Below are positions 41,301 through 56,300 of a DNA stretch of 64,000 bases, piece after piece. Made by a program: the position numbers and the translations under genes. The notes beneath the pieces are model-generated. The model worked only from the letters and a program-made list of their open reading frames with translations, ran no database searches and was not told the origin of the DNA. Each line of letters begins with the position of its first letter. Position 1 is the first letter of the stretch. The stretch comes from Micropterus salmoides (Eukaryota; Chordata; Actinopteri; Centrarchiformes; Centrarchidae). The stretch covers positions 8,946,384 to 9,010,383 of the forward strand of contig NW_024040485.1 of NCBI RefSeq assembly GCF_014851395.1, given 5' to 3'.

Positions 41301-44300
41301 AAATACATGACGTGAACAGAGCTCGGCCGGCCAGAGCTCCTGTGATTCGATGATATTTATTGCGCCTAAGGCAAGTTTGTTTAAACCATTATAAATATTT
41401 ACTATTGTTACAAACAAGAAGGCAAACGAAAAGGCAAATCCAGCTGGAGGGGAGATATATCAGACTCCTACTCACGACACATCAATATCAGGAGGAGAGC
41501 TTTTAGGCTCTCCACTACAACCAGTGTTGTTTTATTATGCATGAGAAAGGAGACAATCAGCTGTCTGTGGCTGCAGCGGTGAAACGTTGAGGTTGGAGTA
41601 AAGCCACATTGTTACACATCTTGCCAACATATGTTAGCCACAGTTGTAATGAATACAAATTCTATAGTGGAGACTACTTCAAGTCACTAAGCTCATTGTG
41701 TTTGACTGACAGCCTGAAATGCAAAGAATGTTGTTTATTTACTAATCACAGAAAATAGACATCAAGGCCACCACCCTAGATGTTTGACAAAAAAGGAACA
41801 TTTAGCCATATGAGATGCACCATAATTATAAATATTTAGTGAATAACAATCCTTTAAATTGTATATTATTGTTGAGATATAACCTCTCCATTTGGGTCTG
41901 AATCTGCATCAGAATACACATATTGATAAATAATAATGGGATACATGTACATTTATTTATTGGCAGTTAACTGTCAAATAGGTAAAATCATAAAACAAAC
42001 AGCAAATAGTGTGTACAATTCAGAAAACATATTCTGTTGTATCTGCATTTAGAGTAAAATCACAAATGTACGTTTACGTTAACTTGCTTAATACGACCAA
42101 CGACCAAAGACATGTAAGCTGAAACACATGAATATTAAAATCACCATGCGTCCATTCAGTAGTTAACTTGTAGCACCTCATCTGAATGCTTTAATAATGA
42201 TGTCTTTTAAACCTGACCAGTAGAACTGTAGCTGTTGTCTCAATGAGTGACTTTAGTGTTGCAGGGGTTTATTGATCTCACGGTTTCTCATTTGAAAGCT
42301 GTACTGCTGTGTGTCAGGGCCGATGCTATTTGCAGTTATGTATAGCTCCAACAAACCTTGTGTCCTCTGCATCCTTGTCTTGGTTCAAATGGTGTGATTA
42401 CAGTGTTGCGCTGATGGGCTTCTCGTCAGAAAACAAACTCATTAGAATTAGAATAAATGGAGCCCTCTCACACCATCTGCACAGTCAATAAAAGTATATT
42501 TATACTGCATGCTGTAGTAACTATACAGTAGGAGTACTATCAAAGTGAGTGGTTTCCAGCAATGGGGGCAAGGCGCCCAAGGGTTATTTTTACTTCTGGT
42601 GACCAGGGGCGCCCCCAGAAAATTTTCCAAGGGGTGGCTAGATGGGGCCACTGAAAATCCTGGGGTGGCACACTAAACCAAAAGCCATAACTTAATTTCA
42701 GTAATTCTATTATGCAGTATAGACTAGTGGAATACTACATAAAAATATGAGTTAAGGAATTAAACAAAACAGACTGAATTACTTTGGTTTCTTATTTTAC
42801 AGTTAAAATTGTCTAATGTCCATAGACTAAAACCAGTTCAGTTAACATTCCATAGAAATCTGTTATCCTGTGTTATCTGTATGTGTTCAGCAATTAATTG
42901 TTCTTTAAATAGGCAAGTTGACCTTTTCCTTGAAAAGACAAATACGTGCATTGATGGGGAGGAACAAAACATTTACTGGGAACAAGCCTAGTCAATATTA
43001 CAGTTATCATGGAATATTTTTTTTTTAAATTCAAATTGAAATTTATGATATGTGTCTGTATGGAGTTGTGTAATTATTTGTTAACATACTAAGTTTGGTG
43101 TTATTCTTGTTACAAACAACTAAGGTAGTTATTCTTGAAATATCCCACTTTTTAACAACCGATTTGACCAGTGTCATATTTATATGTAAAAATAGTGGGG
43201 CACCAACCATTTCAAAACATAGATACCAGTAAAACTACAATACTCTCTATTGCTTCTGTGTTTTTTAACATGTCAACGAACAGCATGGCTCCATAAAACA
43301 CTTAACATGAGAGAGCAAGAGAGCGACGGAGCGAATGAGAGAGCGAGCGAGAGAGAGAGAGAGGAGTGCATTGACACAAGTTAAAGTACCACTGTCACAA
43401 ACCTAAAGAGCAGTGAGCTCAACACCACTGAAGTCAACAACCACGCACACAGACAAGGTTTTAGGGATCCAGAGATCCTGCGATCATAATGGAAAGAATG
43501 TCGGCCAACATATATCCCATTCCCAGCTCTGTACCTTTCATACAGCGCAGCGAGCCAGCAAACTGGCCTAATAATCCTGAATAATAAGGCAGTATAAAAG
43601 TGGCTATATGACAACAACATCATGACAACAACCGTAATCCGTAGCCTAGTCTCAACCGATCCAGCACAACAATTTGCCCATGCAGGGACCAGCAGCAGAA
43701 TCAGGATGATAAAAGAAGCTTTCACTCACCAGAGCTAAGGCCTCACGCGAGGAGAAAGGCGGCATGGCAGTTTTGCCTCTGGGCAAACTTCTAGGTGAAG
43801 TTTTTCAGACAGTCCGCCGACTCGTCGTGGCCCCGCAGTGTTTGTTGTGCTGCTTAATGGAGCGCCTGTTGGGTGCAGCCCAGTTTCACAGCATAGTCCA
43901 GGTGACTCCCGCTGTTCTCACGTTTTGCAATCCTAACATAAATATAAAGATGAAAACAGGCACAGGTGTAGCATAACGTTAACAGCTGGTCACACACTGC
44001 GCTGTCAGGAGCTCCAGTGTAGCGATGGTGCTAACCTGTTGCTATCTGCGGACTAATAACTCTCACACACAGTACAATACACAAAACTGACTGTGTAGCA
44101 GTGTGACAAACTTATTATAAACTAGCCAGGCTACTAACTGTCTCTGTACATTAATTAAATTAGACTTTTCTTTCTTCTGCAGCTCGGTGTCCTCCGAAAA
44201 AAAAATGTGACAGGACAGGACGAATCGGAGGCCACTCCTAAAATAAAAATCATAGTCTGTCACACCTCAGGGTCAGAGGTTACCCTCTTAACGTGACAGA

Positions 44301-47300
44301 GCCTAATATGAGAACACTTGTATGCTGCTATTCTCCTTGCCTGGCGGTGCCATTACTGTCGGCACTTAAAATACTGGATATTTTCACTTCTTATGGCTTC
44401 TAAAGATCTTTAAACTTTTGAATAAACTGCATACTTCTTTGGGCCTCTAAAATATTGACACACATAACCTGGGAAAGGGGGTCACAAGTTGATATTTTTT
44501 TCATTTTAAAGGGTCATAAGGCAAAAAGGTTGGGACCCTTGAGCAATGTAAATTTTACCAAAAAGAAAATCACCAATGACTCTGTAAGTTCAACACTAAC
44601 TTTTAAATTTGCTTCATTTAGTTTCGAGCAGTAAATATGTCAAAGTGGGCGTCATTTTTTAAACAGTGGACTTGACTCATTTTGGAAAGAAGCTCTTCAT
44701 TTGTGTCCAAAAGTCCAAAATTTGGAAAGTTTACCACAGCTCTGATTCTTGCTTGATAGCTCTTTACATGAACAGGCCAACTATTTCATCATCTGCCTTC
44801 ATCTGTCTCCTTGTGCGTCCATGTTGACTTTCCCTAGCGCTGAGGTATTTCTGTCCCCGCTGTGTTAAAACTGAGGCCCAACGTAATATGTTCTCCTCTG
44901 ATCCAGCCTGTTTCCTTTCTGCACACCCTCGAGCGGTCAGGGGGAAACTCTTACAGATGTAAATAGGTGCAACCCCCATTGGACAATAGGCCACCTCGGT
45001 GCCTGGCCTAATTGTGCTTGTTGACAGTGACTTGGCCTTGCCGTCGGCCCGGTGTTGAATGAGACTGTTGAGAGGCCTGGCTTCCACTCCACTTCCTGCC
45101 GCCCCTCCTTACAATGGAAGTCCCCAGTCATGTGACCCATGGGCCTTCCCCAGCTGCAACTAGAAACCGTTCAGGAAGTGTGATAGAGTTAGAGGGGGTG
45201 CTCACTCCTCCACATGGCATTAAAAACAAGACTCAGGGGGCATCTAAATCTGTGTGGTCAGTGCAGTTCCTGTTGAGTAGTTGACCTTTATTCTTCTCAG
45301 AGGAAAAGGAGTTAATCATTTGGAATCCTTTGTGGTACAAACAAATTTTTAACATCATTTCACAGATTCCAAGGAAAGTCACTTTCAATGTCAGTGAATA
45401 CACATAATTTCCAAAGTTTGCATGAGGGCAAGTCAACTGTACGATACATTGTTATTGATGTAACTTGTTATTGATGTAACTTTAATCATGATAATATACC
45501 GCTTATTTAGAACATCATGGCCCTAAGAACTACACTTATGGTAAAGAAGCAACACCCCATTATAAAAACACTAAACTTAACTGTGGCAAAATTGGACTTA
45601 TCATATAAGGCCACATATCCAGGGTGCTTGTCGTGTTGGCAGCAGACTAAGCAAGGTATTCAAGACATCCCTCTCCCCAGCAACATATTCCGACGCTTCC
45701 TAGGGGATCTCAAGGCGTTGCCAAGCCAGATGAGATATATAATCCCTCCAGCGTGTTCTGGGTCTACCCCGGGTTCTCCTATCAGTTTGACATGCCCAGA
45801 AAACCTCCAAAAGGAAGTGCCCAGGAGACATCCTGATCAGATGGACAAACCATCTCAACTTTCTCTTTTCGACATCAAAGGAGCAGCAACTGTACTCTGA
45901 GCATCTTTCTGGATGTCTGAGCTCCTTACCCTATTTCTAAGGCTGAGGCCCAGCCAGCCTATGGTGGGAAATCATCTAGGCTGCTTGTGTCCGTGATCTC
46001 ATTCTTTCGGTCACTACCCAAAGCTTGTAACCATAGATGAGGGTTGGAATGTATTCAGGCTAAGCTCTCTCATCATGGTCCTGTACAATGCCCAACCCAG
46101 ACAGAGCAACTTGGCTTCAGACTCTAAGTTACTGACCCTCATCCCAAACCCCTTCACACTTGGCTGTAAACCGCAAAAGTGCGCACTGAAGGTCACAGTC
46201 TGATGAAACCAACAGAACCACATCACCTGCAAAGAGCAGAGACGCACTTCTAGGGCCATTAACACCACGCACACTTAAAAAAGGAAGCAGTGCAGACGAA
46301 CTTTCAAGTTCACACCAGAGCCAGCAAGCGATCACAACAACAACATGTACCAATCAGAACTAGAAATTAGATGCCCCCTAGTTCCGGTAGTAAGGTAACA
46401 TTACCATAACAAATTATTATCTGAACATGACTGACGACATAAATAACATGAACAATAATAGTACGAGTACTACAGTGTTTAATAAAACATCTTCTTTTGA
46501 ATAGATGTACAGACATCAATCATAAGCATTTAATGTGTCGATTGGACTAAGTTCTTTACCGACATTTAGACAAGATGTTATTTTAACAGTGATAGTTTGT
46601 CACAAATAATTTATGATTAACTGTGATGGTGTGAATTGCATCTGACCTCAGTGTAGACATTAGAAGTTATCGAAAGACTGACTTTTCCATCTCAGATTGT
46701 TTGTCTTTATACACCTGAAGAGAAGCATTGTATTGTTTTTTTTCCTTATCCCTTTAATCATGTTTCTTGAGAGGCCCCGACCCTCAGGTTGGGAACCAGT
46801 GATAATACAGACCACCCAGCACAGATATCATGACTCTGCAGTTCCTGTAATCTTTTGAAACATTCACATCACCTCATCCATCCTGGCTTTGTTTCTGGAA
46901 TCGATAAGTAGTTTTAAAGATGGAGAACCCAAGGCCTCCTATGATGAATTGAACGTAATGAATTGAACAATCCGCTTGTTTAGCTCGATGAGAACAGTTG
47001 AAACCACTGATTGATGACCAGAGTATTCATGCATTCTTGTGTTCTCTCATGGCTGTTGAAGGGGGGGACTCTATTCAAGAAAGCCAGTCTATTTTTCTTA
47101 GCTACTGTAGATTTAAAAAGAGTAAACTCTCCTTCAAGGATGAATTCATGAACAAGGGTTCTATTTTTTTGTCAGGCATGAAACAGCTTCATTAGTTAGG
47201 ATAGACACTAAAACTAGCAGAGGGCTGCAACTAACAGTTATTTTCACAATTGATTATCCTGCCAGTTTTTTTACTCAGTTAATAGATCAATTACTTGTTC

Positions 47301-50300
47301 TGTAAAACATCAGAAAACAATGAAAAATGCCCATAAGAATTTCCTAAAGCCGAAGGTGAAGCATCTGCAAATGTCGTGTTTTGTCCAACCAACCATACAT
47401 TTTTGCATGATAAATTTAAACATAAATTACATTAATCATATTACATTAAACATTAAATTAATTGTTCCATTGCTAGACCAGAAAATAAACTGGGAATAAA
47501 ATTGTGTGATCTTAACTTTCACCAGAATGACTGTTTATGTTGACCTTAATTATCAAAATTTCATGCTTTGTTTGTGGCCAGTAGGTACTGTATGTACATC
47601 TCTGAACAATGATGTTGTTTTGCTAGTGTACACTCAAAGTTCCTGATTTTACAACTCAGATTTTGGCCTCTCCCTTCCTCATATACATGTCTGTCTGTCT
47701 CTGCAGTGTATTTGGCATCTCCCCCATTGTTCAGAGCAACTGCTCCTACACATGGAAGCTCATGGTGCACCCGGACCGCAAGTGGTATCACTTTGTCAGT
47801 CCCATCATGCTGCTGCTTCTCTACTACACTCTTGCCACGCTCATCCGCCTCTGGCTGCAGGAACCCGTTGAGCAGCTGACGGTGAGGACAGCAGACAGAA
47901 ATGCAATGAAAACACTTTTTTAGATCACAGCATTGTGACGTTCTTATTGTTACATATGTCAATACTTTGTCCACAGGATGATTATATTAGGGGATTTTGA
48001 CTTAAAAAACAATCACATCACACACTGCAAAATAATGTCAAAAAGGTGGTCTTAAAGGGAAAATAAATCGGAAAAAAATGGAAATGGAAGTTTTTTTTTG
48101 GTTATTTAGTGATTGATTTACTGTTTGGTTTTTAATCATAGAGTAAAAATATACTGGTGGAGGATGCAGTAGCCTGAATAGACAAGTATGCAATGCAGCC
48201 TCAAGACATCATTCAGTGCTCATTATAGCTCTCTTTAACTCACGCAAAGTGCACCAGGTTCACACCTGCTTTCTGGGCATTGGGCAAAGGGATTTTGGGA
48301 GACAGCCAAGCAATTAAGCGACCAAACAAAATACAAGACAAGAAAGGGCTAATGTGTGGAACAAACAGCAAATTACAAAACCTCAAAATGAAAATGAAAA
48401 TGGCAGTGTAGTGCATGTGAGTACAACCCTGAAGTGGAACAGAAAAGTGAAATGCAGAGAATGGACCTAGATTATCACCTCCAGATAAAATAACGTGCCT
48501 TTCCCCTCACGAACAGTGTGGGATTATTTACGCTGTTAAGCTTGAATGAGCTGCGTTTTAGAGAAAGCTAGATTTGCAGTGAATTAAAAAACTGGGTGGA
48601 CTGTTGCAATTCCAGTGGGTATCAAAGATGTTTAGTTGAGTTCGGCGCACAACACCTCCAAACAAGCTCCTCAGTAAATTCCAGACAGTGAACTGAAATA
48701 GAAAACAGATTGAATTAAGTGGGCAGCTAGGTGGCCTCGTGATCAGAGAAATTATTGATGGAAGATTCCAGGACAATCGATGGCTGGCTGGATCTGTCCG
48801 CAGCAGCTCATGTGTAAGCTGAGACACTGTTGGTCTAATTTTGACAAAGTGTGAAGAGAGGATGCATCATGGCTCCATGTTGTTTAGTGCTCTGTAGGGG
48901 TAAAAGAAATTTGATGACTTGTGTGAAGATGCAGTGTGGTAGTTATTGTATACATGTTTACAAATTAAACTCACTGGTGTAGAGGATTCACTCTGTATCT
49001 GTAATGTAAAGTCATATTTATAATTCTAATTAAACTGAGGTCAGCTACTTTAAAGTTTTACAATAGAAAGACTAATTGACAGGTGCATCAGACTGTAAAC
49101 TCTGACTATGAAAAAAACAGAAGTCCCACACACTGATGTTGTTCACTTGTGTTATTATTAATTAACAGCAATTTCAGTCCTCATCAGGATTCATTTTAAT
49201 GTAATTATGAGTCAAACCTTTAAACCCTGAATGAACAGAACTACAATGTCACTTGATCTGGACTGAACTTAAATTGGGACATTGTTTCTGAAAAGACAAT
49301 TTGCAAAATTCTATTCACTTCCATTGTGTGGCGGCAGCAAAAATCTCAGAGACAGATCAGAACCTAGTTATGAAACTAAAACTATCTGCATGACCGACTA
49401 CCAAAATGAGAAAATATGTCTTTGGGTTGAACTGGACCTTTAAAACGACTGGCCTAAGTATCTAATCATATTTGACAATATAACATTTGATACAAACTCA
49501 ACTCCCCCTACTGAAGTGGAGTGTCATACAACGTGGTAAGATGCACATGAATGTATCCTCCTTCACCTCAGAGCCCCAGGCTCAGCTCCTCTGTCCTGTA
49601 ATGGAGTTATAGATTAGTGTTTTTATAGAGGGGTCAATACACTACTAAACCTGTGGGGCTGTATGTATTATTGATCTCTCCAGAGAGAAGTGTGTGTGTG
49701 TGTGTGTGTGTTCACCTACTCTTATACTTAAGACAACGCTAATAATAAAACATGAGTTTGACGTAAATCAGCAGCTGACAGGTTTGTTCGATGGCAGAGA
49801 TGCCAGATTATGACGGAGCTCATCATCAGCAGAAAGACAAGACCAGTTCATCGCCTGCGTTTATTTAGCAGTATTGCAGTAAAATATGTGAAAACAGAAT
49901 AATGCAATCTAACTTTTTAGAAAGGTTTCCAAAGGAATGAGACGTGAGGAATTTATGTGATATCTGACCGAAGAAATTGTTGTGTTGTATCTACAAGTGG
50001 GTGATTATTTAATCTCTAAGGAAAACACATTTAGCAGCAGAAGAAACATAACTAGAACTGGAATGATTTCCCAGACACTGCTGTTGCATAAACCTACATT
50101 AATGGGTTTTGCAAAGTGAATTTCAGATTTTACTGAAAAATTAGATTTTTGTGCAGAAAATAGCAGACTTAACAAGTGAATGTATCTGTTATTGAGCGCT
50201 AATATTTTACAACCTGTTATTAATATTTTTTTATATATATTTTTAAAAATATACATTTTCTGGTACAGCATTATTCTGTCTTGTTTGAAGATAGTGACAC

Positions 50301-53300
50301 TCAAAATTCCTGAAACACAGTAAACTGTGCTGAGAAGAAGTGGAATTTACTTACCAATTTGTCTTGAAGGCTGAGGAGTTGCAGTTTTTTCAGTATTTTG
50401 TGGCAAATTATATATTTTGAATAAAATACCAAAAAATCAATGGTAAGAAACGCTGACAATTTACAGTAAAACGACAATACCTCTTTTCAAAGTTCACCCT
50501 GCTCCTGCTGAGATACTGCACTCCTGCGCTGTAAAAACAGTGTTCAACAGAAGATGATTAAAAAAACTGTGATCATCTCTGTTGCACAATAGTGGACTGA
50601 CTTCAAAGTCGGGTGGTAAAGATATATATCAGCTAAACTGTCTTTGTTTTTTCAGGACGACAAGGACGGCGATATGTGCGAGGGGGAAGATCTGGTCGGA
50701 AACAAAACAAATAACTCAGCCAACAGGAAGAGGCAGCTGTGGTGGGAATCACGCCAGGGCACGGATGAGAAAAACGTACGTCAGGGTTAATACACACATG
50801 ACTAACAAAAGTATTGATTATCGGACAGATCATGAAGTAATTACCCTCAGGTTAGCGTGCTATTGCGCAATGCGTATATGGCACATGCTTAATAAATTGT
50901 GGGGAAAATGGCAAATCCAAACATCCTTGACAATATCATGAAGATCTGTTTAGAATAGTTTTCTTCAACTTCTGAAGTGCCTAACTTCTTTCAAACTTGA
51001 CAAAACTCATAAGAATACATTTCACATTTGTCCTGCATTCTTGCAACTCATAACTAATGTTGGCCTGGAACAATTAGATCCGGTTTAGGTATTAAACAAT
51101 AATAAAGAAAAACTCCTGTAATATTTTAGTGCAATAAACAATAAACAGGAAAAACTCTTTTTTGTTTGAGTGTAAAATCAAGCTGTAGTTGTTTATTGTT
51201 TTTCACAAGCTTACATCCTGTTTTACCCGAGCTTTCACCTTCGTAATAGACTCATCCCTGGAAAGATTACAGCTGGAAATTCAAACACACACACGCAAAC
51301 ATTCTGACCTTGTTCCTATATCAAGGTCTGTCTCCACCGGCCACCTCCTGAGGTTTAAAAGCTTTTAGGGTGTGCAGACACAGATGAGTGATGGGCTCGA
51401 TTTACAGAGTAGTGCTGCTCGACTTTGTTCCTGCTTATCAGCGACTATAAAGAACAAGGAGGCCTTTGACTTCAACAGCTCATCGATAACACACCTTGCC
51501 TTGTATGCTCTTTTCTCCTCCTAGCTGCTCTCCACCCAGGATGGCATCAGTACAACCGAGGTGGGGGCTGCTGTGCATTTTATCCCCCCTTCACCCCTCA
51601 GCCTTGCTGCAAGAAAACAAATCAATGCAAAGTGCTTTTCACGCTGCACCCTCATAGAACAGGGTTATCCTTAACCTGCATTTAAAAGTTCAAGTTTAAC
51701 TAATTTTCCCAATACTGTCTCTCATCCCAGAGGTATTTTATAAAGTGCTTGTTAAGTTTGGGGTACAGGGTAAGTTGTGATAAATTAAACATTGTGCAGT
51801 GTGAAAAGTACAAAAACTCCTACTACAAAGTGTGCTAACTAAATGGCTTACAAACAAACTGAAAGTACCAGAAGACCACATGTATAATCTACTTTTTCTG
51901 GTGAAAAAAGACACCATCCAGCTGGTAAACCATTTAATAGCACACACGCAGTTACTTCTGTTTGCGTTTGTGGTGCAGAAAGCTGTACAGTAGTGAAATC
52001 TGTTCCTGCGTTACTGAAACGAAGTAGTAATAAATGATGGTAATCTACAGGCTGTGCCCACCTCAAACGGAACGTCTTTTGACTTCGTGACAGTTGAGAA
52101 CGGTCCAGTCTGTCTGGACTTGTATTCAACCCCCCAGTATAAAATGGACCAGCCCAGTGACGGTACAGGTGAGCTGTTTACATGTTTACTGCCTGTGTCT
52201 TCTCTCTAAATGTCCTTGAAAAGACAAATGATGTGAAAATGCGGGACTACAGTAGAAAGAATACTTCACTAAATTACTATAAAATAATAAAGTCATTCAT
52301 TCCTTGTCTCTAGTTACATCCTAAACTAGCTCTGCTGCCATGTCGAAACCTTGTAATGCATATTAAGGATTATAAACTCAAATTTAACAGTTTAAAAAAC
52401 TGTATTGTGTTTTTGTGTATTTTGACATATTTTCAGTTTATTTGTGTATGAACTGCATCAGAAAATATTTGAGTTAGTTAATTGTTGACTTTGAGATAAT
52501 CTCTTTGTTTTGGTTGTTTTGATGTCACTTAACTGTCTTGACTCTTTCTTTGCACTTTCACTTTCACACCCATTTGAATTCACAAATTGTCTTAAAGGTG
52601 CACTTCACTGATTTTACATGTCACAGTCAATTTCCTAGGAATGGGGGTTCAAGACAGCTGTTTAATGTCTCCTGTGACTCTGAATGACTTTTGTAAAGTC
52701 TGAGTAGTCGGTAGCATGGCTCTCAGGATGGTATATTGGTTGGTCAGTCCACCACTTTGGTCCAGTATAAAATATCTCATCAACTATTGGATGAATTGCC
52801 ATGAAATGTGAGGATGAATCCTACTGACTTTGGTGATCACCTAATGTTTCATCTAGTGGCAGTAGTGAGGTTTACATTTCTGGTTTTTAGTGAAATATTG
52901 TAACAACTGTTAGATGGGTTGCCATACATACATTCATGTCCATCTTAGGTGACCCTCTGACTTTTCATCTATCATAGTCAGATTAAAATTTTGATTTGTC
53001 TTAATACCCAAAAAACTAATGACATTCCCACTTTACTTTATCTTTAGTGCTGATTATCAAATCTTAGCATGCTGGCACTCTAAACTAAGATGGTGAACAT
53101 GGTAAACATTATACCTCCAAAACATCAGCATATTAGCATTCTCATTGTGAACATGTTAGCATGCTGATGTTAGCATTTAGCTCAAAGGTCTGCTGTGCCA
53201 AAGTACAGCCTCACAGAGCAGGGCTGCAGACTTTTAGTCTTTGTAAACAACACGCCTGCGCTACAAACTGAGGCTTGGAGTTTGAAAGATGTGTAAGAGC

Positions 53301-56300
53301 TTGTCCCGCTCGAGAAAAAGTCAGGGTATCTTGGCATCTTCCTCACATATTTGACTATTCCTTTTTAAAGTTGTGTCTTGCAAAAATGTCACAGAGTACT
53401 GTAACTATTATTAACAGTGAGGTGTGTATCTGTGTCCAACCAGAGAAGAAAGATGAGTGTGTGTATGAAGTGTGTTTGCCCCCGGAGGATTCGCTGTTGG
53501 AGGGAGGAGTGGAGAAGTCTGAGGAAGGCGAAGATAGGATGAAGAAAAGAGGACTCAGTACGATGGTCAAAATCTTCCACTTCATCATGAAACAGAGCTA
53601 CATCTGTGCTCTCATAGCCATGATGGTGAGTAAATCAGCCCACAGAGCTACAGAAGCTGGATTATGCTGGATTTGTATTCAGAAAGGAAAAATTCCAACA
53701 TCACATTTATTTGTTCATTTGAAAGTGATAAAGAGTTGCAAAAATTACTTTGTAAGTATAATGGTTATGTTAGTGTGAATGTAATTGACAAAAAACACAT
53801 CCTTCTTCTTAAAACCATCGCAATGAACATGTGACTGTTGTTTTCCAGGTATAAATTTTCAGTTTAATTTGACATGAACGCACCAGAAAGTAACAAGGTT
53901 AAACCCACAGACCTGCTGGAAACACAAACGTTAGTGTAGTAAGTAAATGCCAAACACTCCTGCCTCCTCAATCAACAGCGATTAACAATACCATTGAGCA
54001 AGGCACCGAAGCCCTCTCTGCTCCAGTGGAACAGCTGGCTGACTAACAGTAGGAAACTATGGTTGTACTGGGCAGCTTCTACGGCTGAAGGTGTGGGAGC
54101 ATATTTCTAAAAGAGAGCATCTGTTCTCAGTTAAAACATTCCTTGGTGAATCATAGTTAAATACGTCTGAGTAACAGTTACTTAGTTTGACTTTGATTAT
54201 GACTTAGTTACACACAAACTGTAATTTATTAAATGGCAAATTGACAGTGGATCTTTATTTAAATACAATTAACCATGTTTACATTTGTTCATGGCTACAA
54301 AAAAACTAATATGGAATAAGATCAAATTAACCCTGTGCACATAATTGATGCATTTCACCTTAAATATTGCATCTTGCGTCTTCTCAGAGTCCTGACTCAC
54401 ACATAGATGTTGCACAATGATGCACAATCAGTTACTGCTGGACTCAAGGTGACTTTTTTATTGACAGCAGTTTCTCCCTGTGTTGAGGACAGAAGTTAAT
54501 ATATCTGTTTAGAAGTCATGTAAACAAAGAAAAATAGTAATGAAATAAAGAAAGTAGTAATAAAAAAGAGCCATTGAGGGCTGTCCTTTCTAGAAAGGTC
54601 AGAGTTTTAGCAACTTTAGGGGAATTTTACAAATAAAAACCTTTAAATATTTTTTAGTCTGATTATAGGTGGATTTTAAGTTCCTGTATTGTAGTATTTC
54701 TACAACAGAGTTTTATTCTCTGTAGCATGTAGATGATTTAGATATTTAGACCTCACACTGATTAACACCTAGCTGTAATTTCCAAATAATAAGGAAGCTA
54801 CTTGGAGCTTCAGCTGATTCAGAACGTAGCTGCTCGAGTCCTCACTAAGACCAAAAAAGTGGATCACATCACATCGTCTTTACACTGGCTTCCTGACCGT
54901 CAAAGAATTGATTTCAAAATCCTGATGTTGGTTTATAAAATACATTTCTGATCTTCTGCTACGTTATGAACCATCCGGTCCCCAAAACTAAACATGGAGA
55001 AGCAGCGTTCAGTTTTTATGCTCCATATATCTGAAACAAACTCCCAGAAACCTGCAGGTCTGCTGAAACTCTCAGTTCTTTTAAATCAAGACTGGAGACT
55101 TTTCTTTTTACCACTGTGTTTAATTAACCCAAATTTAAGGAAGTAAATTAATAATTTACATTGCACTGCAGCTTTTACTCTTCTGTTTTACCCTGGTTTT
55201 CTTGTCTTTTCTTCTATTTATAATTTTTTTATTTTCTATTTAAGTCTGAAATTTTTTTTCCCTATGTTGCTTTAATGTTTTATAAAAAGCACTTTGAATT
55301 GCCTTGTTGTTGAAATGTGCTATACAAATAAACTTTCCTTGCCTTGGAAAGAACTAATAAACTTGGTAGTAATTATGGGAAAAATACAGCCAAAGTTCTA
55401 AAGAGAGTTATTTTAGTTGCAGTAGTGCTTAAAAGCAGTTGCCGTTCAGAATTTTTTTTTGAAAGATCTGCTTTATTTAAATACAACTTAATATTACGCA
55501 GTTTGTAAAATGTTACAATTTTAGTGACTTTCTATTGAAGGTCTTGGGTCTGGGTTGCAAAATAATCAAATTCAGTACAGTAGTCTGTACTTCCTCATCG
55601 TCTGTACATTCGTGGTTGCATTGTAAACAGCTAACTGTGTGACTTAGTGTCAACAATACACATCGGTGTCACACAAAGCATGATGAGAACTGATCTTACA
55701 GACGAAATCCCAAAAGACTAAAGGAAAAAGGAAAGGCACACGACTGAATTATTCCTTGAAATTCAGCTTTGTTTTAGATGACACATTCTCCTCTTGTCAT
55801 TCACTTATTGGACATTGCAGATCTGTGGTGATACACGCAAGACACGCAACTTATAAAACGATGGTGAAGTATGATATGTCATATGTCTGTTAATAAAAGG
55901 AGTGAAAACTGAGAAAAAAAACTGTCAACGGTCCGTCCTCGAATCTTTGTATTTGGCCTTCTTTAGTCATTCAAAAACAGCAGAGTTTCAGCATTTACAT
56001 TTTCTGTGATTTGTTGTCCTCAGGTGTGGAGCATCACATACGTGAGCTGGCTTACGTTTGTCTTCCTCATCTGGTCTTGCATGCTGTGGATGGTGAGGGA
56101 CCGGAGACGTTACGCCATGCTGTCTTCTCCCTTCATGGTGGCCTATGGAAACCTAATGATAGTTCTGCAGTACATTTGGACTTTTGAGAACATGACAGAA
56201 GTCTCAGGGTTTTTTGTAAAGAAGAACAACCCTTTCCACTCACTTTCATCCAAGGTAATGGAGTGAAAATTACCAGCAAAATCATTTTCTTTATTTTGAC

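Noticed and set aside
45517..45900. 127-codon plus-strand frame
   Set aside because: It runs antisense through the decayed LINE at 45441-46380.
47561..47974. 137-codon open frame on the minus strand
   Set aside because: Antisense of piezo2 exon 8 plus intron; no domain of its own.
53275..53778. 167-codon plus-strand frame taken as one gene
   Set aside because: It is piezo2 exon 12 read through into intron on both sides; only 53444-53625 is supported.
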